64,000 bases of DNA from Terribacillus halophilus (GCF_900162685.1 NZ_LT727828.1:894824-958823), one strand, 5' to 3'. Numbered from the stretch's first letter, positions 54,297-63,395 are shown. Made by a program: numbers and translations. The notes: generated from the sequence alone by a model not told the origin.

Positions 54297-54496
54297 TTCT
54301 TCATAGGTACAAAATCATAAGCTTTCTTGTCGTTCTATCTAGATTGGAGCATGTTATCACAAAAAAAATTCTAGTTCTTAACGTAAGAATAACTCGACCA
54401 TAAAACTCCTTTATCCGTCCCAAAAGATAGGTAGAGAACATAAGACTAATTGATAAGGTCTTTTAATAAAACAGATTCTTACTTTTAAGAGAAAAT
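54297..54496. other. Intergenic stretch without recognised genes
   Basis: AT-rich sequence between the glycosyltransferase terminator and the SigB-type promoter. I see no coding frame, repeat or hairpin worth naming. Confidence 0.5.
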
Positions 54497-54523
54497 GGTT
54501 TTAAACATGATACTAATGGGTAT
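54497..54523 (+). promoter_or_regulatory. SigB-type promoter of rsbR paralogue
   Basis: GGTTTTAA (54497-54504), a 13-base spacer and GGGTAT (54518-54523) fit the general-stress sigma factor consensus. It lies 37 bases upstream of the chosen start codon. Confidence 0.75.
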
Positions 54524-54560
54524 AGACAGGAGTCAAATCTGCCTCGGGAGGAACAGGACT

Positions 54561-55406
54561 ATGCATATGAACAAGGACTTGTATGTGTTTTTAGAGAAAA
54601 AGGCGAAGGAGCTTAATGAGAAATGGTATGAACAGCTGGATAAAACAAGCAGCTCTGGTGTATATGCTGCGACGGACCCAGAAACCGTAGATCACCTCAA
54701 ACAACAAAACTACGAATTTCACCTTCATTTTTTCCGCATCTTTATTGAAGACAAGGAGACGTTTGAAAAGAGTTTCCAAGAGTGGATTTTGGATACTGCA
54801 CGGGATGAGAACCATCTAAATACTCCTATTCATGAGATTATCCGAGAATTTATGATTACGCGTGGACAGCATTTGGATCTAATTCGAGAATTTTATAACT
54901 TACATAAAGATACAATTGAACATCATATATTTGAAATGTGGAATCGCATTATCATCAAAGCATTTGATGATGTTATTTTGAAATTTACGGAGGAAACGCA
55001 CTATTATTCCAACCAAAAACTGCAAGCACAGCAGGAAATGATTAATGAGCTTAGCTCGCCAGTCATTTTATTAAATGATACAACCGCACTATTGCCGTTA
55101 GTTGGCGATATTGATACAAATCGTGCAAAGCTTATATTAGAAAATTCACTTCGTGAATGCACGGAAATGGATGTCGACTTGTTATTTATAGATCTGTCTG
55201 GTGTCATTATCATTGATACCATGGTAGCGCAACAGATTTTCTATTTAGTCGATGCGCTTAAATTGGTGGGAGTGGAAACCGTTATTTCGGGCATGCGTCC
55301 AGAGATAGCCCAGACAGCGGTTCAACTTGGCGTAAGTTTTAATGCCAAAACAACAGCAACGTTAACACAAGCAATCCGCACAAGCAACCAGATCTCTATT
55401 AATTGA
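54561..55406 (+). CDS. RsbR-type stressosome protein
   Basis: 281 residues from ATG 54561, after GGAGGAACAGG; a longer frame from 54495 contains the promoter and is rejected. An N-terminal globin-like helical domain (about 1-150) is followed by a STAS domain (about 160-275) with DLSGVIIIDTMVAQQI and GMRPEIAQTAV, which carry the two phospho-threonine positions of RsbR proteins. It would join the RsbR/RsbS stressosome controlled by RsbT. No rsbS or rsbT lies nearby. Confidence 0.87.
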   Translation: MHMNKDLYVFLEKKAKELNEKWYEQLDKTSSSGVYAATDPETVDHLKQQNYEFHLHFFRIFIEDKETFEKSFQEWILDTARDENHLNTPIHEIIREFMITRGQHLDLIREFYNLHKDTIEHHIFEMWNRIIIKAFDDVILKFTEETHYYSNQKLQAQQEMINELSSPVILLNDTTALLPLVGDIDTNRAKLILENSLRECTEMDVDLLFIDLSGVIIIDTMVAQQIFYLVDALKLVGVETVISGMRPEIAQTAVQLGVSFNAKTTATLTQAIRTSNQISIN

Positions 55407-55469
55407 TTTGAAAATAATGCTATTTCTTGTTCCATCCTTTTCTCCTAGTGACTACTTGTAAAAGAACTG

Positions 55470-56118
55470 ATGAAAGTAGAAAAAACAGCAGTAATTACTG
55501 GTTCAGCACAAGGTATTGGTAAAGCAATTGCAATGCATCTTGGCAAAGATAGTTTTAACATTGTCATCAGTGATTTTCTAGAAGACAAAGCATCTAAAAC
55601 AGCGCAAGAATTGAAGGATAACGGTACCGAAACAACAAGTATCCCAGCAAACGTAATCAAGCGCGATTTTCTCCGCTTTCAGCAGTGAAGGAAGAGAGTT
55701 TGGATAAAATCTTCAGCATCAATATGAACGAACAGTCTTTAATATGCAAGCTGCTGCTGAGCAAATGAAATAAACATGGCGGCGGAAAAATCATTAATGT
55801 CAGCACTATCGGGCATAAAGGGGTTAGCTTGCTCGGGCTGTATTCGGCAACGAAATTTGCAGTACGCGGGTTAACTCAGGTTGCAGAACAATGGCACAGG
55901 ATAAAATCACAGTTATCGCGTATTTCCCGGGTGTTGCGGCACGAGCATGTGGGAACGAATAGACGGAAAATATGGTCGTTTATATGGGGCGTGAACAAGA
56001 AGAAGCATTCGATAAATGCATTGGTAATATAGTGCTGGGCAGCAGTCAAGACCCAGAAGATGTAGCAAAATTTGTTTCTTATCTATCATCTGAAGACTCT
56101 AATTATATGACAGGATAA
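55470..56118 (+). pseudogene. Degraded short-chain dehydrogenase (acetoin/diacetyl reductase type)
   Basis: The first 62 codons from ATG 55470 are intact SDR sequence with AVITGSAQGIGKAIA (cofactor loop). After about 55660 the frame breaks. Fragments of one acetoin-reductase-type protein then follow in order in different frames: LDKIFSIN, MQAAAEQMK, GGGKIINVSTIGHKG, LLGLYSATKFAVRGLTQ, QDPEDVAKFVSYL and SEDSNYMTG. Several stops, frameshifts and a deletion including the NNAG region are present. The gene is dead. Confidence 0.88.
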
Positions 56119-56158
56119 GAATGGCAGGATAGTCTATAGCTAATTATATATTGAGAGA

Positions 56159-56188
56159 GCGAGTACAGGTTACTGTGCTCGTTTTTTG
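56159..56188 (+). terminator. Terminator after SDR pseudogene
   Basis: GCGAGTACAG pairs with CTGTGCTCG (one T-G pair) around GTTA, followed by six Ts. It has outlived the gene it served. Confidence 0.85.
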
Positions 56189-56209
56189 TGTTTTTTTATT
56201 CCCCATGCC

Positions 56210-56236
56210 TACACATATTAGTGATATTGCCGATAT
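56210..56236 (+). promoter_or_regulatory. SigD promoter of flaG-fliD-fliS-fliT
   Basis: TACA (56210-56213), 15 bases, then GCCGATAT (56229-56236), a perfect match to the SigD -10 consensus. Confidence 0.8.
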
Positions 56237-56270
56237 AAAAAGAAACACATGTGCAAGGAGTTGGCATTTG

Positions 56271-56621
56271 ATGATAGAAAAATTGTCTTCCAATTCACAA
56301 CATGTCATACACCCGCCGGACGAAAAAAGTCCCGCAGCAGAAATCTTACTTCAACAAAATGCTGTTCCACAAAAAAGTAACCAGTATACCGATTTCAATA
56401 AATCGGAGATAGAAAAGAAAGTTGAAACGATGAATCAGGTTCTTGAATCTGCCCATACCAATCTGAAGTTTGAGCTTCACGAAGAATTGGAACGTTATTA
56501 TGTGGCAGTGGTAGATTCTGAAACACAAGAAGTTATAAAAGAGATCCCACCAAAGAAGTTATTGGATGCTTATGCAAAAATGGCAGAATTCATGGGACTT
56601 CTCGTAGATGAGAGAATATAA
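56271..56621 (+). CDS. flaG: Flagellar protein FlaG
   Basis: 116 residues. A disordered N-terminal third precedes the conserved FlaG block: VLESAHTNLKFELHEELERYYVAVVD, then EVIKEIPPKKLLD and MAEFMGLLVDERI. ATG 56271 follows AAGGAG by 10 bases; the TTG just before it is equally possible. The upstream extension to 56151 contains the SigD promoter and is rejected. FlaG affects filament length. First gene of the fliD operon. Confidence 0.9.
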   Translation: MIEKLSSNSQHVIHPPDEKSPAAEILLQQNAVPQKSNQYTDFNKSEIEKKVETMNQVLESAHTNLKFELHEELERYYVAVVDSETQEVIKEIPPKKLLDAYAKMAEFMGLLVDERI

Positions 56622-56636
56622 GGAGCTGGTGATCAA

Positions 56637-58184
56637 ATGGTAGATAGCGTATCTTCAAGTAGCAATTCCATGCGAGTAGGAGGGCTTGCATCCGGAATTG
56701 ATACAGACTCCATTGTGGAGAAATTGATGAATGCCGAACGGCAGAAATTATACAAAATGCAACAAGACCAAACGAAATTAACTTGGAAACAGGATGCTTT
56801 ACGCGAAGTGAATACATCGCTGAAAAGTTTCGACACTGCAGCATTTGAAATGAGAAAAACTACTGCTTACAATGTTAAATCTACTGCCTCAACAAGTTCT
56901 GCAGTTACTGCAACTGCATCTTCCACTGCATCTAATGGATCTTATTCCATTCAGGTGGAACATCTTGCAAAGGCAGCAATCAATATAAGTAGCGGAGCTG
57001 TAGCTGCTGAGAGGACCTTTGACCCAGATGCGCCTATTGGCGAACAAGACTTTGTTGTTGATGGTGGGACCGCGAGAGTGGTAGCAGATGATTTGAAATT
57101 TTCCTTCACAACATATGATGAGGACGGAACGGCTGTTCCTCATCAGTTTAACGACTTTAAGACTACTGACAGTTTGAACAGCATACTTCAAAAGATTACT
57201 GACTCTGATGCTGGAGTGCGAGCTTTTTATGATAAGCAGTCTGATCAGGTTGTGCTGGAAAAGAAAGATACCGGAAAATTTAACAAAGATGGTAAAGAAA
57301 TTGAATTTAGTACCGATAACAACAAGTTTTTCACTGCATTCTTAAAGCTTGATCAAGTGAATGAAAAAGGAGCTCAAGATGCTACGTTCACTTACAATGG
57401 ACAACTAACCCTTACTTCCCATAAGAATAGCTATGAGGTGAGCGGCGTAAGCTTCCAGTTCGCCCAAGAAACGACACAGGCTGTTCAAGTATCTGTCAAT
57501 AATGATGTGGACGCTGCTTTTAATAAAATTAAAGACTTTATCGATTCTTACAATGAAATTGTAGAAAATGTTAACACAAAGCTTAGCGAAAAAGTGTATC
57601 GCGATTATACACCGTTAACGGATGAACAGAAAAAAGAAATGTCTGAAGATGAAATTAAGCTTTGGGAAGAAAAAGCTAAAAGTGGTTTACTAAAAGGAGA
57701 GACGGCACTTCAGTCAGGTATGTATTCCCTTCGCTCCGCTTGGTATAACAAAGTTGACAATGAAGGGAAATATTCGCATCTGGCGGAGCTTGGAATAACG
57801 ACTTCCGATAACTATCTTGATGATGGGAAACTTGTTATTGACGAGGATAAGTTAAAGGCGGCATTGCGTGAAAGCCCCCGTGATGTATACAAGCTTTTTT
57901 CCAATAACGCAGAGGGAGAAGGGCGTGGAATTATCAACCGCATTGAAGATACATTGCAAGTGACGATGGATAACATAACCCATCGTGCAGGTAAGGCAGA
58001 TCAAACAAACCAGCAGTTTACACTAGGAAGACGTCTGGTTGAAATTCAAACGCGTATTGATGACTTCCAAGATTACCTAACCCAAACTGAAGATCGTTAT
58101 TGGCGCCAATTCTCGGCAATGGAACAAGCCATCAGCAAAATGAATTCACAATCCTCTTATATGATGTCCAACTTCGGAGGATAG
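56637..58184 (+). CDS. fliD: Flagellar filament cap FliD
   Basis: 515 residues. N-terminal MRVGGLASGIDTDSIVEKLMNAERQKL and the C-terminal helix (GRRLVEIQTRIDDFQDYLTQTEDRYWRQFSAMEQAI) are typical of FliD. The middle region is the variable beta domain. It caps the filament and promotes flagellin folding. AAGGAGCTGG precedes the ATG. Confidence 0.95.
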   Translation: MVDSVSSSSNSMRVGGLASGIDTDSIVEKLMNAERQKLYKMQQDQTKLTWKQDALREVNTSLKSFDTAAFEMRKTTAYNVKSTASTSSAVTATASSTASNGSYSIQVEHLAKAAINISSGAVAAERTFDPDAPIGEQDFVVDGGTARVVADDLKFSFTTYDEDGTAVPHQFNDFKTTDSLNSILQKITDSDAGVRAFYDKQSDQVVLEKKDTGKFNKDGKEIEFSTDNNKFFTAFLKLDQVNEKGAQDATFTYNGQLTLTSHKNSYEVSGVSFQFAQETTQAVQVSVNNDVDAAFNKIKDFIDSYNEIVENVNTKLSEKVYRDYTPLTDEQKKEMSEDEIKLWEEKAKSGLLKGETALQSGMYSLRSAWYNKVDNEGKYSHLAELGITTSDNYLDDGKLVIDEDKLKAALRESPRDVYKLFSNNAEGEGRGIINRIEDTLQVTMDNITHRAGKADQTNQQFTLGRRLVEIQTRIDDFQDYLTQTEDRYWRQFSAMEQAISKMNSQSSYMMSNFGG

Positions 58185-58207
58185 AGCGAAAAAGGAGTAA
58201 TATAAAA

Positions 58208-58606
58208 ATGTCCGTACAAAATTATCAAGCGTACCAGCAGAATTCCGTTCAGACTGCCTCCCCGGGGGAGCTGACACTTATGCTCTATAACGGCTGCATT
58301 AAATTCATCAAGTTCGCGCAGCAGGCATTCGAGAAGCAGGATATTGCGGCTAAGAACAAGAATATCCAGAAAGCGCAGAATATCGTGCGTGAGCTGATGA
58401 TTACGCTTGATCCAGAAGTGCCGATTACAGATGAAATCATGCCTTTGTATGATTTTATAAACCAGCAGCTGATCCAAGCAAACACAAAGAATGATCAAGA
58501 AGCACTAAACACAGCGATGGAACTCTTAATTGACTTCCGTGACACGTGGAAAGAAGTCGTAAAACAAACACGTCAGCAGCAATTTGGAAACGGAGCCAGT
58601 GTCTGA
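58208..58606 (+). CDS. fliS: Flagellin chaperone FliS
   Basis: 132 residues starting MSVQNYQAYQQNSVQTASPGELTLMLYNG, the family signature. It binds the C-terminus of flagellin to prevent early polymerisation. AAAAAGGAG lies upstream of ATG 58208; an in-frame extension to 58100 lies within fliD. Overlaps fliT by one base. Confidence 0.95.
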   Translation: MSVQNYQAYQQNSVQTASPGELTLMLYNGCIKFIKFAQQAFEKQDIAAKNKNIQKAQNIVRELMITLDPEVPITDEIMPLYDFINQQLIQANTKNDQEALNTAMELLIDFRDTWKEVVKQTRQQQFGNGASV

Positions 58607-58959
58607 TGAACCGTGTGCAAGCATTGTATGATACGACACTTGAACTCGATACGCTCGTTTCGCAGCAGGTAACAGCGGAAAATCGGGAAGATGTCGTGCA
58701 ATCCTTAACAGAGTTGATGGAAACACGCTCCCAACAGATGGAGGAGCTGCAGCCGCCCTTCTCTCCAGAGGAGGAGAAACTAGGTAGAGCGTTGCTACCT
58801 CTGAATGAGCGAATCAGCTCCAATGTGCAGCAAATTTTCGACCAGCTGAAAGTGGACATGCGGATCATCAAGAAACAGAAACAATCAGGCAAGAAGTATA
58901 TCAATCCGTACGCGAGCATGCAGACGCTTGACGGCAGATTTCTAGATAAACGCAAATAA
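58606..58959 (+). CDS. fliT: Flagellar protein FliT
   Basis: 117 residues, all helical, starting MNRVQALYDTTLELD at the TGATG junction with fliS. Small FliT proteins bind FliD and other export substrates in this position of the operon. The family is poorly conserved, so context carries weight. Confidence 0.85.
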   Translation: MNRVQALYDTTLELDTLVSQQVTAENREDVVQSLTELMETRSQQMEELQPPFSPEEEKLGRALLPLNERISSNVQQIFDQLKVDMRIIKKQKQSGKKYINPYASMQTLDGRFLDKRK

Positions 58960-59320
58960 AACGAGATTAATTCAGAATAAAAGCGAACGTATAATACATC
59001 ATACTTTTACTTAATTTCTCTGACGGCTGCTGCCTCTCCAACTCTGCTGTTACTGTTGGCTAAGAATAGCTTTTAAAGTAAGACACGAACAAGAAAATTG
59101 CTTTTTATGTTCGAGGAGTCTTCCTATTGCGCATACACTTAGGGAACACACAAATCAGTGTAGGAAATACACTCCTGCAGGAAAGCGGAGTGTATTTCCG
59201 AAGCGGTGCTCTCATCTTAGTTTCCAATCCAAAAAATCCAAACAATTCCGTTGTTAATTGCAGTATTGTTTGGATTTTTATATAGCTTAAACTGTTATGC
59301 CCAGCCTCGTTTTCTTCATG
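58960..59320 (-). repeat. Dispersed repeat, copy 4 (inverted, module B shortened)
   Basis: Read on the minus strand this copy starts GAGGCTGGGC (near 59310), with a module A hairpin at about 59231-59278 (AATCCAAACAAT/ATTGTTTGGATT), which also works as a terminator on the plus strand for fliT. Module B has lost its GC-rich tip: GGAAATACACTCC and GGAGTGTATTTCC now form a simple 13-bp stem with an 11-base loop (59164-59200). Module C follows and ends with the GTTCGCTTTTA motif near 58983. Confidence 0.85.
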
Positions 59321-59386
59321 TCAATTTTTCTTGTCCAACTTGTGACGTTTTTCGACTATATTTCTTATTTTTCTGATTACTTTCAT

Positions 59387-59413
59387 GGTTTATGAAGGAA
59401 TTGTAAAGGGAAT
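59387..59413 (+). promoter_or_regulatory. SigB-type promoter of hpf
   Basis: GGTTTA (59387-59392), a 15-base spacer and GGGAAT (59408-59413). B. subtilis hpf (yvyD) is likewise SigB-controlled. Confidence 0.65.
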
Positions 59414-59454
59414 GTAGAAAGTATCCTCATAAGGATGAAAGGAGGACACTTGTT

Positions 59455-60042
59455 ATGAAGTACAATATTCGTGGCGAGAATGTCGAGGCAACACAGGCAA
59501 TCAAAGACTACATCGAGAAAAAGGTTGGCAAACTGGAGAGATATTTTGATTCTCCGGTAAATTCTGAGGTTCACGTGAACTTGAGTGTGCACAACAATGA
59601 GTCGAAGATTGAAGTGACAATTCCGATGAAGAACTTGCTCTTACGGGCTGAGGATAATCATGTTGATCTGTATGCTGCGATTGATTTGGTTGTAACGAAG
59701 CTTGAGCGGCAAATCAGAAAGCATAAGACGAGAGTGAACCGCCGATCCCGTCAGAATGGTTCTGCACCAAAGCATGCATTCGCTGAGATGGAAAACGAAG
59801 GTGCTGCGACTGCAACAAATGCAGTGGTGACGACGGAGCCGGATGATGAAGCAGATTATAGCTCATTCGAAATTGTACGGAACAAGCGTTTTGACTTGAA
59901 ACCAATGGATTCAGAAGAAGCAATCTTACAGATGGATATGCTTGGGCATAGCTTCTTCGTCTATACAAACTCGGCGACGAACGATACAAATGTCGTCTAT
60001 AAACGAAAAGATGGCAGATATGGGCTGATTGAGCCTAATTAA
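59455..60042 (+). CDS. hpf: Ribosome hibernation-promoting factor, long form
   Basis: 195 residues: N-terminal HPF/RaiA domain (MKYNIRGENVEATQAIKDYIEKKVGKLERYF), a linker rich in Ala, Thr and Glu, and a C-terminal dimerisation domain (FEIVRNKRFDLKPMDSEEAILQMDMLGHSFFVY). The long form makes inactive 100S ribosome dimers in stress or stationary phase. AAAGGAGGAC precedes the ATG. Confidence 0.95.
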   Translation: MKYNIRGENVEATQAIKDYIEKKVGKLERYFDSPVNSEVHVNLSVHNNESKIEVTIPMKNLLLRAEDNHVDLYAAIDLVVTKLERQIRKHKTRVNRRSRQNGSAPKHAFAEMENEGAATATNAVVTTEPDDEADYSSFEIVRNKRFDLKPMDSEEAILQMDMLGHSFFVYTNSATNDTNVVYKRKDGRYGLIEPN

Positions 60043-60055
60043 TGAAAACATATGA

Positions 60056-60088
60056 GACGGGCAGACGCATATGCGTCTGTCTTTTTTC
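60056..60088 (+). terminator. Terminator of hpf
   Basis: GGCAGACGC pairs with GCGTCTGTC around ATAT, followed by six Ts. Confidence 0.9.
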
Positions 60089-60110
60089 ATACGAGAACAT
60101 AATTTAGCTC

Positions 60111-60123
60111 GTTTTACGAAAAC
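60111..60123. repeat. Palindrome GTTTTACGAAAAC, site 1
   Basis: 5-bp arms around a 3-base centre. The 14 bases ending at 60123 are the exact reverse complement of 60216-60229. Candidate operator pair upstream of the broken gene and secA. Confidence 0.45.
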
Positions 60124-60215
60124 AAAGAAAGAATATCTCAAAATTACTAGAAAAATGAGATGAAATCTGTCGGAAAGTGCCGAATTTGCTTGTTTTGTGA
60201 AGAAAGGCTCTCATC

Positions 60216-60228
60216 GTTTTCGTAAAAC
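60216..60228. repeat. Palindrome GTTTTCGTAAAAC, site 2
   Basis: Exact inverted copy of the site at 60110-60123, about 105 bases downstream and 66 bases before the following ribosome site. Confidence 0.45.
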
Positions 60229-60294
60229 GGCTGTTTTTCGTTTGGAGACGCAGGTGATATAAATAAGTTAGCTACAACAAAGGAGGTACTGACC

Positions 60295-60637
60295 ATCAGA
60301 AATTCAGATTATGCTGTCGACCGAGTCTCTCATCCACAACTCACACAGCATGAGCAGACGATCACACAGCTGCTTGAGATTATTGCAGCGACCAATCGAA
60401 GACTCGCGGAACTTCAATGGAAGCAGCAGCAGCTCGAGCGCTGGTGCATCGAACAAATGCAGCGTGATTTGTCCTCCAAATCACGTGTCTTCTGAGGGGC
60501 AGTCATCCTTTTCCCCGCAAGACTCCACCAGAATGCCGCAGCCTTTCCCTCTTGAGGCTGCGCATTCCAATACCGGTGGCGTTCAAGCGGAATGTAGCAA
60601 TTGCAAGGATTACAAGTATTGCGAATATCCGTCATAA
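60295..60637 (+). pseudogene. Small helical protein gene, start codon lost and frameshifted
   Basis: A strong ribosome site (AAAGGAGGT, 60279-60287) is followed after seven bases by ATC, not ATG. The frame then reads 66 codons of protein-like sequence with a long amphipathic helix (TITQLLEIIAATNRRLAELQ...) up to TGA near 60495. The neighbouring frame continues plausibly to TAA at 60637, ending AECSNCKDYKYCEYPS, just before a terminator. One gene with a G-to-C start change and an indel near 60480-60495 explains both. ATC initiation of a short protein is the alternative. The 60311 ATG frame has no ribosome site. Confidence 0.55.
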
Positions 60638-60650
60638 CTCCTTAAATGAA

Positions 60651-60687
60651 GGCGACGCCCCCGGGACTGGGTGTCGCTGATTTTTTA
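60651..60687 (+). terminator. Terminator before secA
   Basis: GCGACGCCC pairs with GGGTGTCGC (one G-T pair) around an 8-base loop, followed by six Ts. Confidence 0.88.
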
Positions 60688-60787
60688 ATTTTACAGATGG
60701 GTCGATTTCCCTTTCTTGTAAACCGCGAAACCTAGTGTTATTATTATTTTTGGACTATACTTTTTTGATTTAAAGAGGAGCGTTATT

Positions 60788-63304
60788 ATGCGTGGACTAC
60801 TGAAACGGGTGTTTGGTGACGGCACGCAAAAACAAGTCAGCCGTGCCCAGAAAACAGCCGAACAAATTGAAAGTTTAGCGGATGAATATAGAGCATATAC
60901 AGATGAACAATTAAAAGAAAAAACGACAGAATTCAAGAATCGCTACCAAAAAGGCGAAACGTTGGATGACTTGCTGCCAGAAGCATTTGCGACAGTAAGA
61001 GAAGCAGCCGAACGTGTGCTTGGCATGCGTCCGTTCCATGTGCAGCTGCTCGGTGGTATTGCCATACATAATGGAAATATCGCAGAGATGAAGACAGGGG
61101 AAGGTAAAACACTCGCCAGCTCCCTGCCAGCGTATTTGAATGCATTATCCAATGACGGCGTACACATCGTGACAGTCAATGACTATTTGGCTGGCCGTGA
61201 TGCTGAGAATAACCGTCCTTTATTCGAATTCCTTGGATTGACTGTCGGACTGAATAGTGTCGGTATGACGCGGGAACAGAAACAAGAAGCGTATGCAGCT
61301 GATATCACGTACAGCACGAACAATGAGCTAGGATTCGACTATCTTCGTGATAATATGGTGCTGTATAAAAATCAAATGGTACAGCGACCGCTTAATTTCG
61401 CTATTGTCGATGAGGTCGACTCCATCTTAATTGACGAGGCGCGTACACCGCTGATAATTTCCGGTTCAGCAGCGAAGTCAGCTAGTTTGTACACACAGGC
61501 GAATTCTTTTGTACGTGTGCTAAAGAATGAAGAAGATTATACGAACGATATAAAAACGAAATCTGTTCTGCTGACAGAAGAAGGTATCAACAAAGCAGAG
61601 AAGTTCTTTGGTATTGAAAACTTATTCGACCTGAAAAATGTTGCCATTACGCACCATATTAATCAAGCGTTGAAAGCACATGTGACCATGCACCGGGATA
61701 CGGATTATGTGGTAGAAGAAGGCGAAGTAGTGATCGTCGATAGCTTTACTGGACGTCTGATGAAAGGCCGCCGCTATAGTGATGGTCTGCACCAGTCCAT
61801 CGAGGCGAAAGAAGGATTGCAAATCCAGAATGAAAGCATGACACTCGCATCGATTACGTTCCAAAACTACTTCCGTATGTACAAAAAGCTTGCAGGTATG
61901 ACTGGTACGGCGAAGACAGAGGAAGAAGAATTCCGCAACATTTACAATATGGACGTACTTGTTATTCCAACCAATAAGGAAATTACACGTCAAGATAAAT
62001 CGGACTACATTTTCAAATCGATGGAAGGCAAATTCCGTGCAGTAGTAGAAGAAATCAAGGCGCGTCATGAAACAGGACAGCCTGTGCTTGTCGGTACTGT
62101 AGCGGTAGAAACATCTGAGCTGATAAGCAAAATGCTGACTCGTGCCCGTGTTCCGCACAACGTCTTGAATGCGAAGAACCACCACCGGGAAGCGGAAATT
62201 ATCGAAGACGCCGGTCAAAAAGGTGCGGTAACAATCGCAACGAACATGGCCGGACGTGGTACAGATATTAAGCTTGGTGATGGTGTGCTGGAACTTGGCG
62301 GTCTTGCTGTTATCGGGACAGAGCGTCACGAATCACGCCGAATCGATAACCAGCTGCGCGGACGTTCCGGACGTCAGGGTGATCCTGGTGTTACGCAGTT
62401 CTACTTATCGATGGAAGATGAGCTGATGCGCCGTTTTGGTTCAGATAATATGCGCAATATGATGGAGCGTCTTGGTATGGATGACGATACACCAATTGAG
62501 AGTAAGATGGTGTCTCGTGCGGTAGAATCCGCTCAGAAACGAGTAGAAGGAAATAACTTTGATTCTCGTAAAACGGTTCTATCTTATGATGATGTGCTTC
62601 GTGAACAACGTGAGATTATCTACAAACAGCGCTTTGAAGTAATCGATAACCAAGATCTGCATGAGATTATCGATGAAATGGTGAGAGATACAGTTCATAT
62701 GGTTGTACGTGCGCATACAGCAGAAGAGTCTGAGGAAGCTTGGGCATTAGATGCTTTAGTAGAATATGCACATGCAAACTTACTGCCGCAGGACAAGCTA
62801 ACTGTTGATGAACTGAAAAACAAAGATGAAGAAGAAATCGAAGAACTGCTCATGGAGAAAATTCATGCGCATCTGAAACAAAAAGAAGAAGAAATGACCC
62901 CAGATCAAATGCGTGAATTTGAGAAGGTTATTCTGCTCCGTACAGTTGATACGAAATGGATGGATCATATCGATCAGATGGATCAGCTGCGTCAAGGTAT
63001 TCATTTACGCGCTTACGGTCAAAATGACCCGCTTCGTGAATATCAGATGGAAGGCTACAACATGTTCGAAGAAATGGTAACATCCATTAAAGAAGAAGTA
63101 ACACGTTATGTGCTGAAAGCAGAAATACGCGATAACTTGCAGCGTGAGCAAGTTGCTAAAGGCGTTCAAGCTGTCAGCGGAGACGATACGCAAGCAGAGA
63201 AGAAAAAGAAAAAAACGCCAGCTGTGAAAGCTGATACGGTGGGGAGAAATGATCCGTGCCCATGCGGCAGCGGCAAGAAATACAAAAACTGCCACGGGCA
63301 GTGA
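60788..63304 (+). CDS. secA: Preprotein translocase ATPase SecA
   Basis: 838 residues. Walker A is in [20 protein letters not shown] and the DEAD-like box in [27 protein letters not shown] and [11 protein letters not shown] are helicase-type motifs. The C-terminal zinc finger [19 protein letters not shown] binds SecB or phospholipid. It drives protein export through SecYEG. AGAGGAG precedes the ATG. Full length. Confidence 0.97.
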   Translation: MRGLLKRVFGDGTQKQVSRAQKTAEQIESLADEYRAYTDEQLKEKTTEFKNRYQKGETLDDLLPEAFATVREAAERVLGMRPFHVQLLGGIAIHNGNIAEMKTGEGKTLASSLPAYLNALSNDGVHIVTVNDYLAGRDAENNRPLFEFLGLTVGLNSVGMTREQKQEAYAADITYSTNNELGFDYLRDNMVLYKNQMVQRPLNFAIVDEVDSILIDEARTPLIISGSAAKSASLYTQANSFVRVLKNEEDYTNDIKTKSVLLTEEGINKAEKFFGIENLFDLKNVAITHHINQALKAHVTMHRDTDYVVEEGEVVIVDSFTGRLMKGRRYSDGLHQSIEAKEGLQIQNESMTLASITFQNYFRMYKKLAGMTGTAKTEEEEFRNIYNMDVLVIPTNKEITRQDKSDYIFKSMEGKFRAVVEEIKARHETGQPVLVGTVAVETSELISKMLTRARVPHNVLNAKNHHREAEIIEDAGQKGAVTIATNMAGRGTDIKLGDGVLELGGLAVIGTERHESRRIDNQLRGRSGRQGDPGVTQFYLSMEDELMRRFGSDNMRNMMERLGMDDDTPIESKMVSRAVESAQKRVEGNNFDSRKTVLSYDDVLREQREIIYKQRFEVIDNQDLHEIIDEMVRDTVHMVVRAHTAEESEEAWALDALVEYAHANLLPQDKLTVDELKNKDEEEIEELLMEKIHAHLKQKEEEMTPDQMREFEKVILLRTVDTKWMDHIDQMDQLRQGIHLRAYGQNDPLREYQMEGYNMFEEMVTSIKEEVTRYVLKAEIRDNLQREQVAKGVQAVSGDDTQAEKKKKKTPAVKADTVGRNDPCPCGSGKKYKNCHGQ

Positions 63305-63311
63305 CGCCTAC

Positions 63312-63339
63312 GAACCTGTGCAGGTTGTTGCACAGGTTC
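63312..63339. other. Perfect hairpin between secA and prfB, no T-run
   Basis: GAACCTGTGCA pairs with TGCACAGGTTC (11 bp) around GGTTGT. Without a T-run, it is more likely an mRNA-stabilising or protein-binding structure than an efficient terminator. Confidence 0.55.
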
Positions 63340-63355
63340 TGTCGCGGTCATAGCG

Positions 63356-63361
63356 TATAAT
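63356..63361 (+). promoter_or_regulatory. Possible -10 of prfB
   Basis: TATAAT lies 35 bases before the prfB start; no clear -35 is seen. Confidence 0.35.
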
Positions 63362-63395
63362 AGGATTTGTCAGAGAAACTAATGAGGTGAAGAAT

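Noticed and set aside
60110-60229. ComK binding site
   Set aside because: ComK boxes have AAAA-N5-TTTT pairs; the sites here are TTTT-N3-AAAA, the wrong polarity and spacing.
60311-60637. A 108-codon frame starting at ATG 60311 as a gene in its own right
   Set aside because: No ribosome site; the Ser-rich N-terminal half looks like an out-of-frame reading of the better frame from 60295. Only its C-terminal end looks protein-like.
61622-62329. A 235-codon minus-strand frame inside secA
   Set aside because: Long only because of codon bias in secA; secA is certain.
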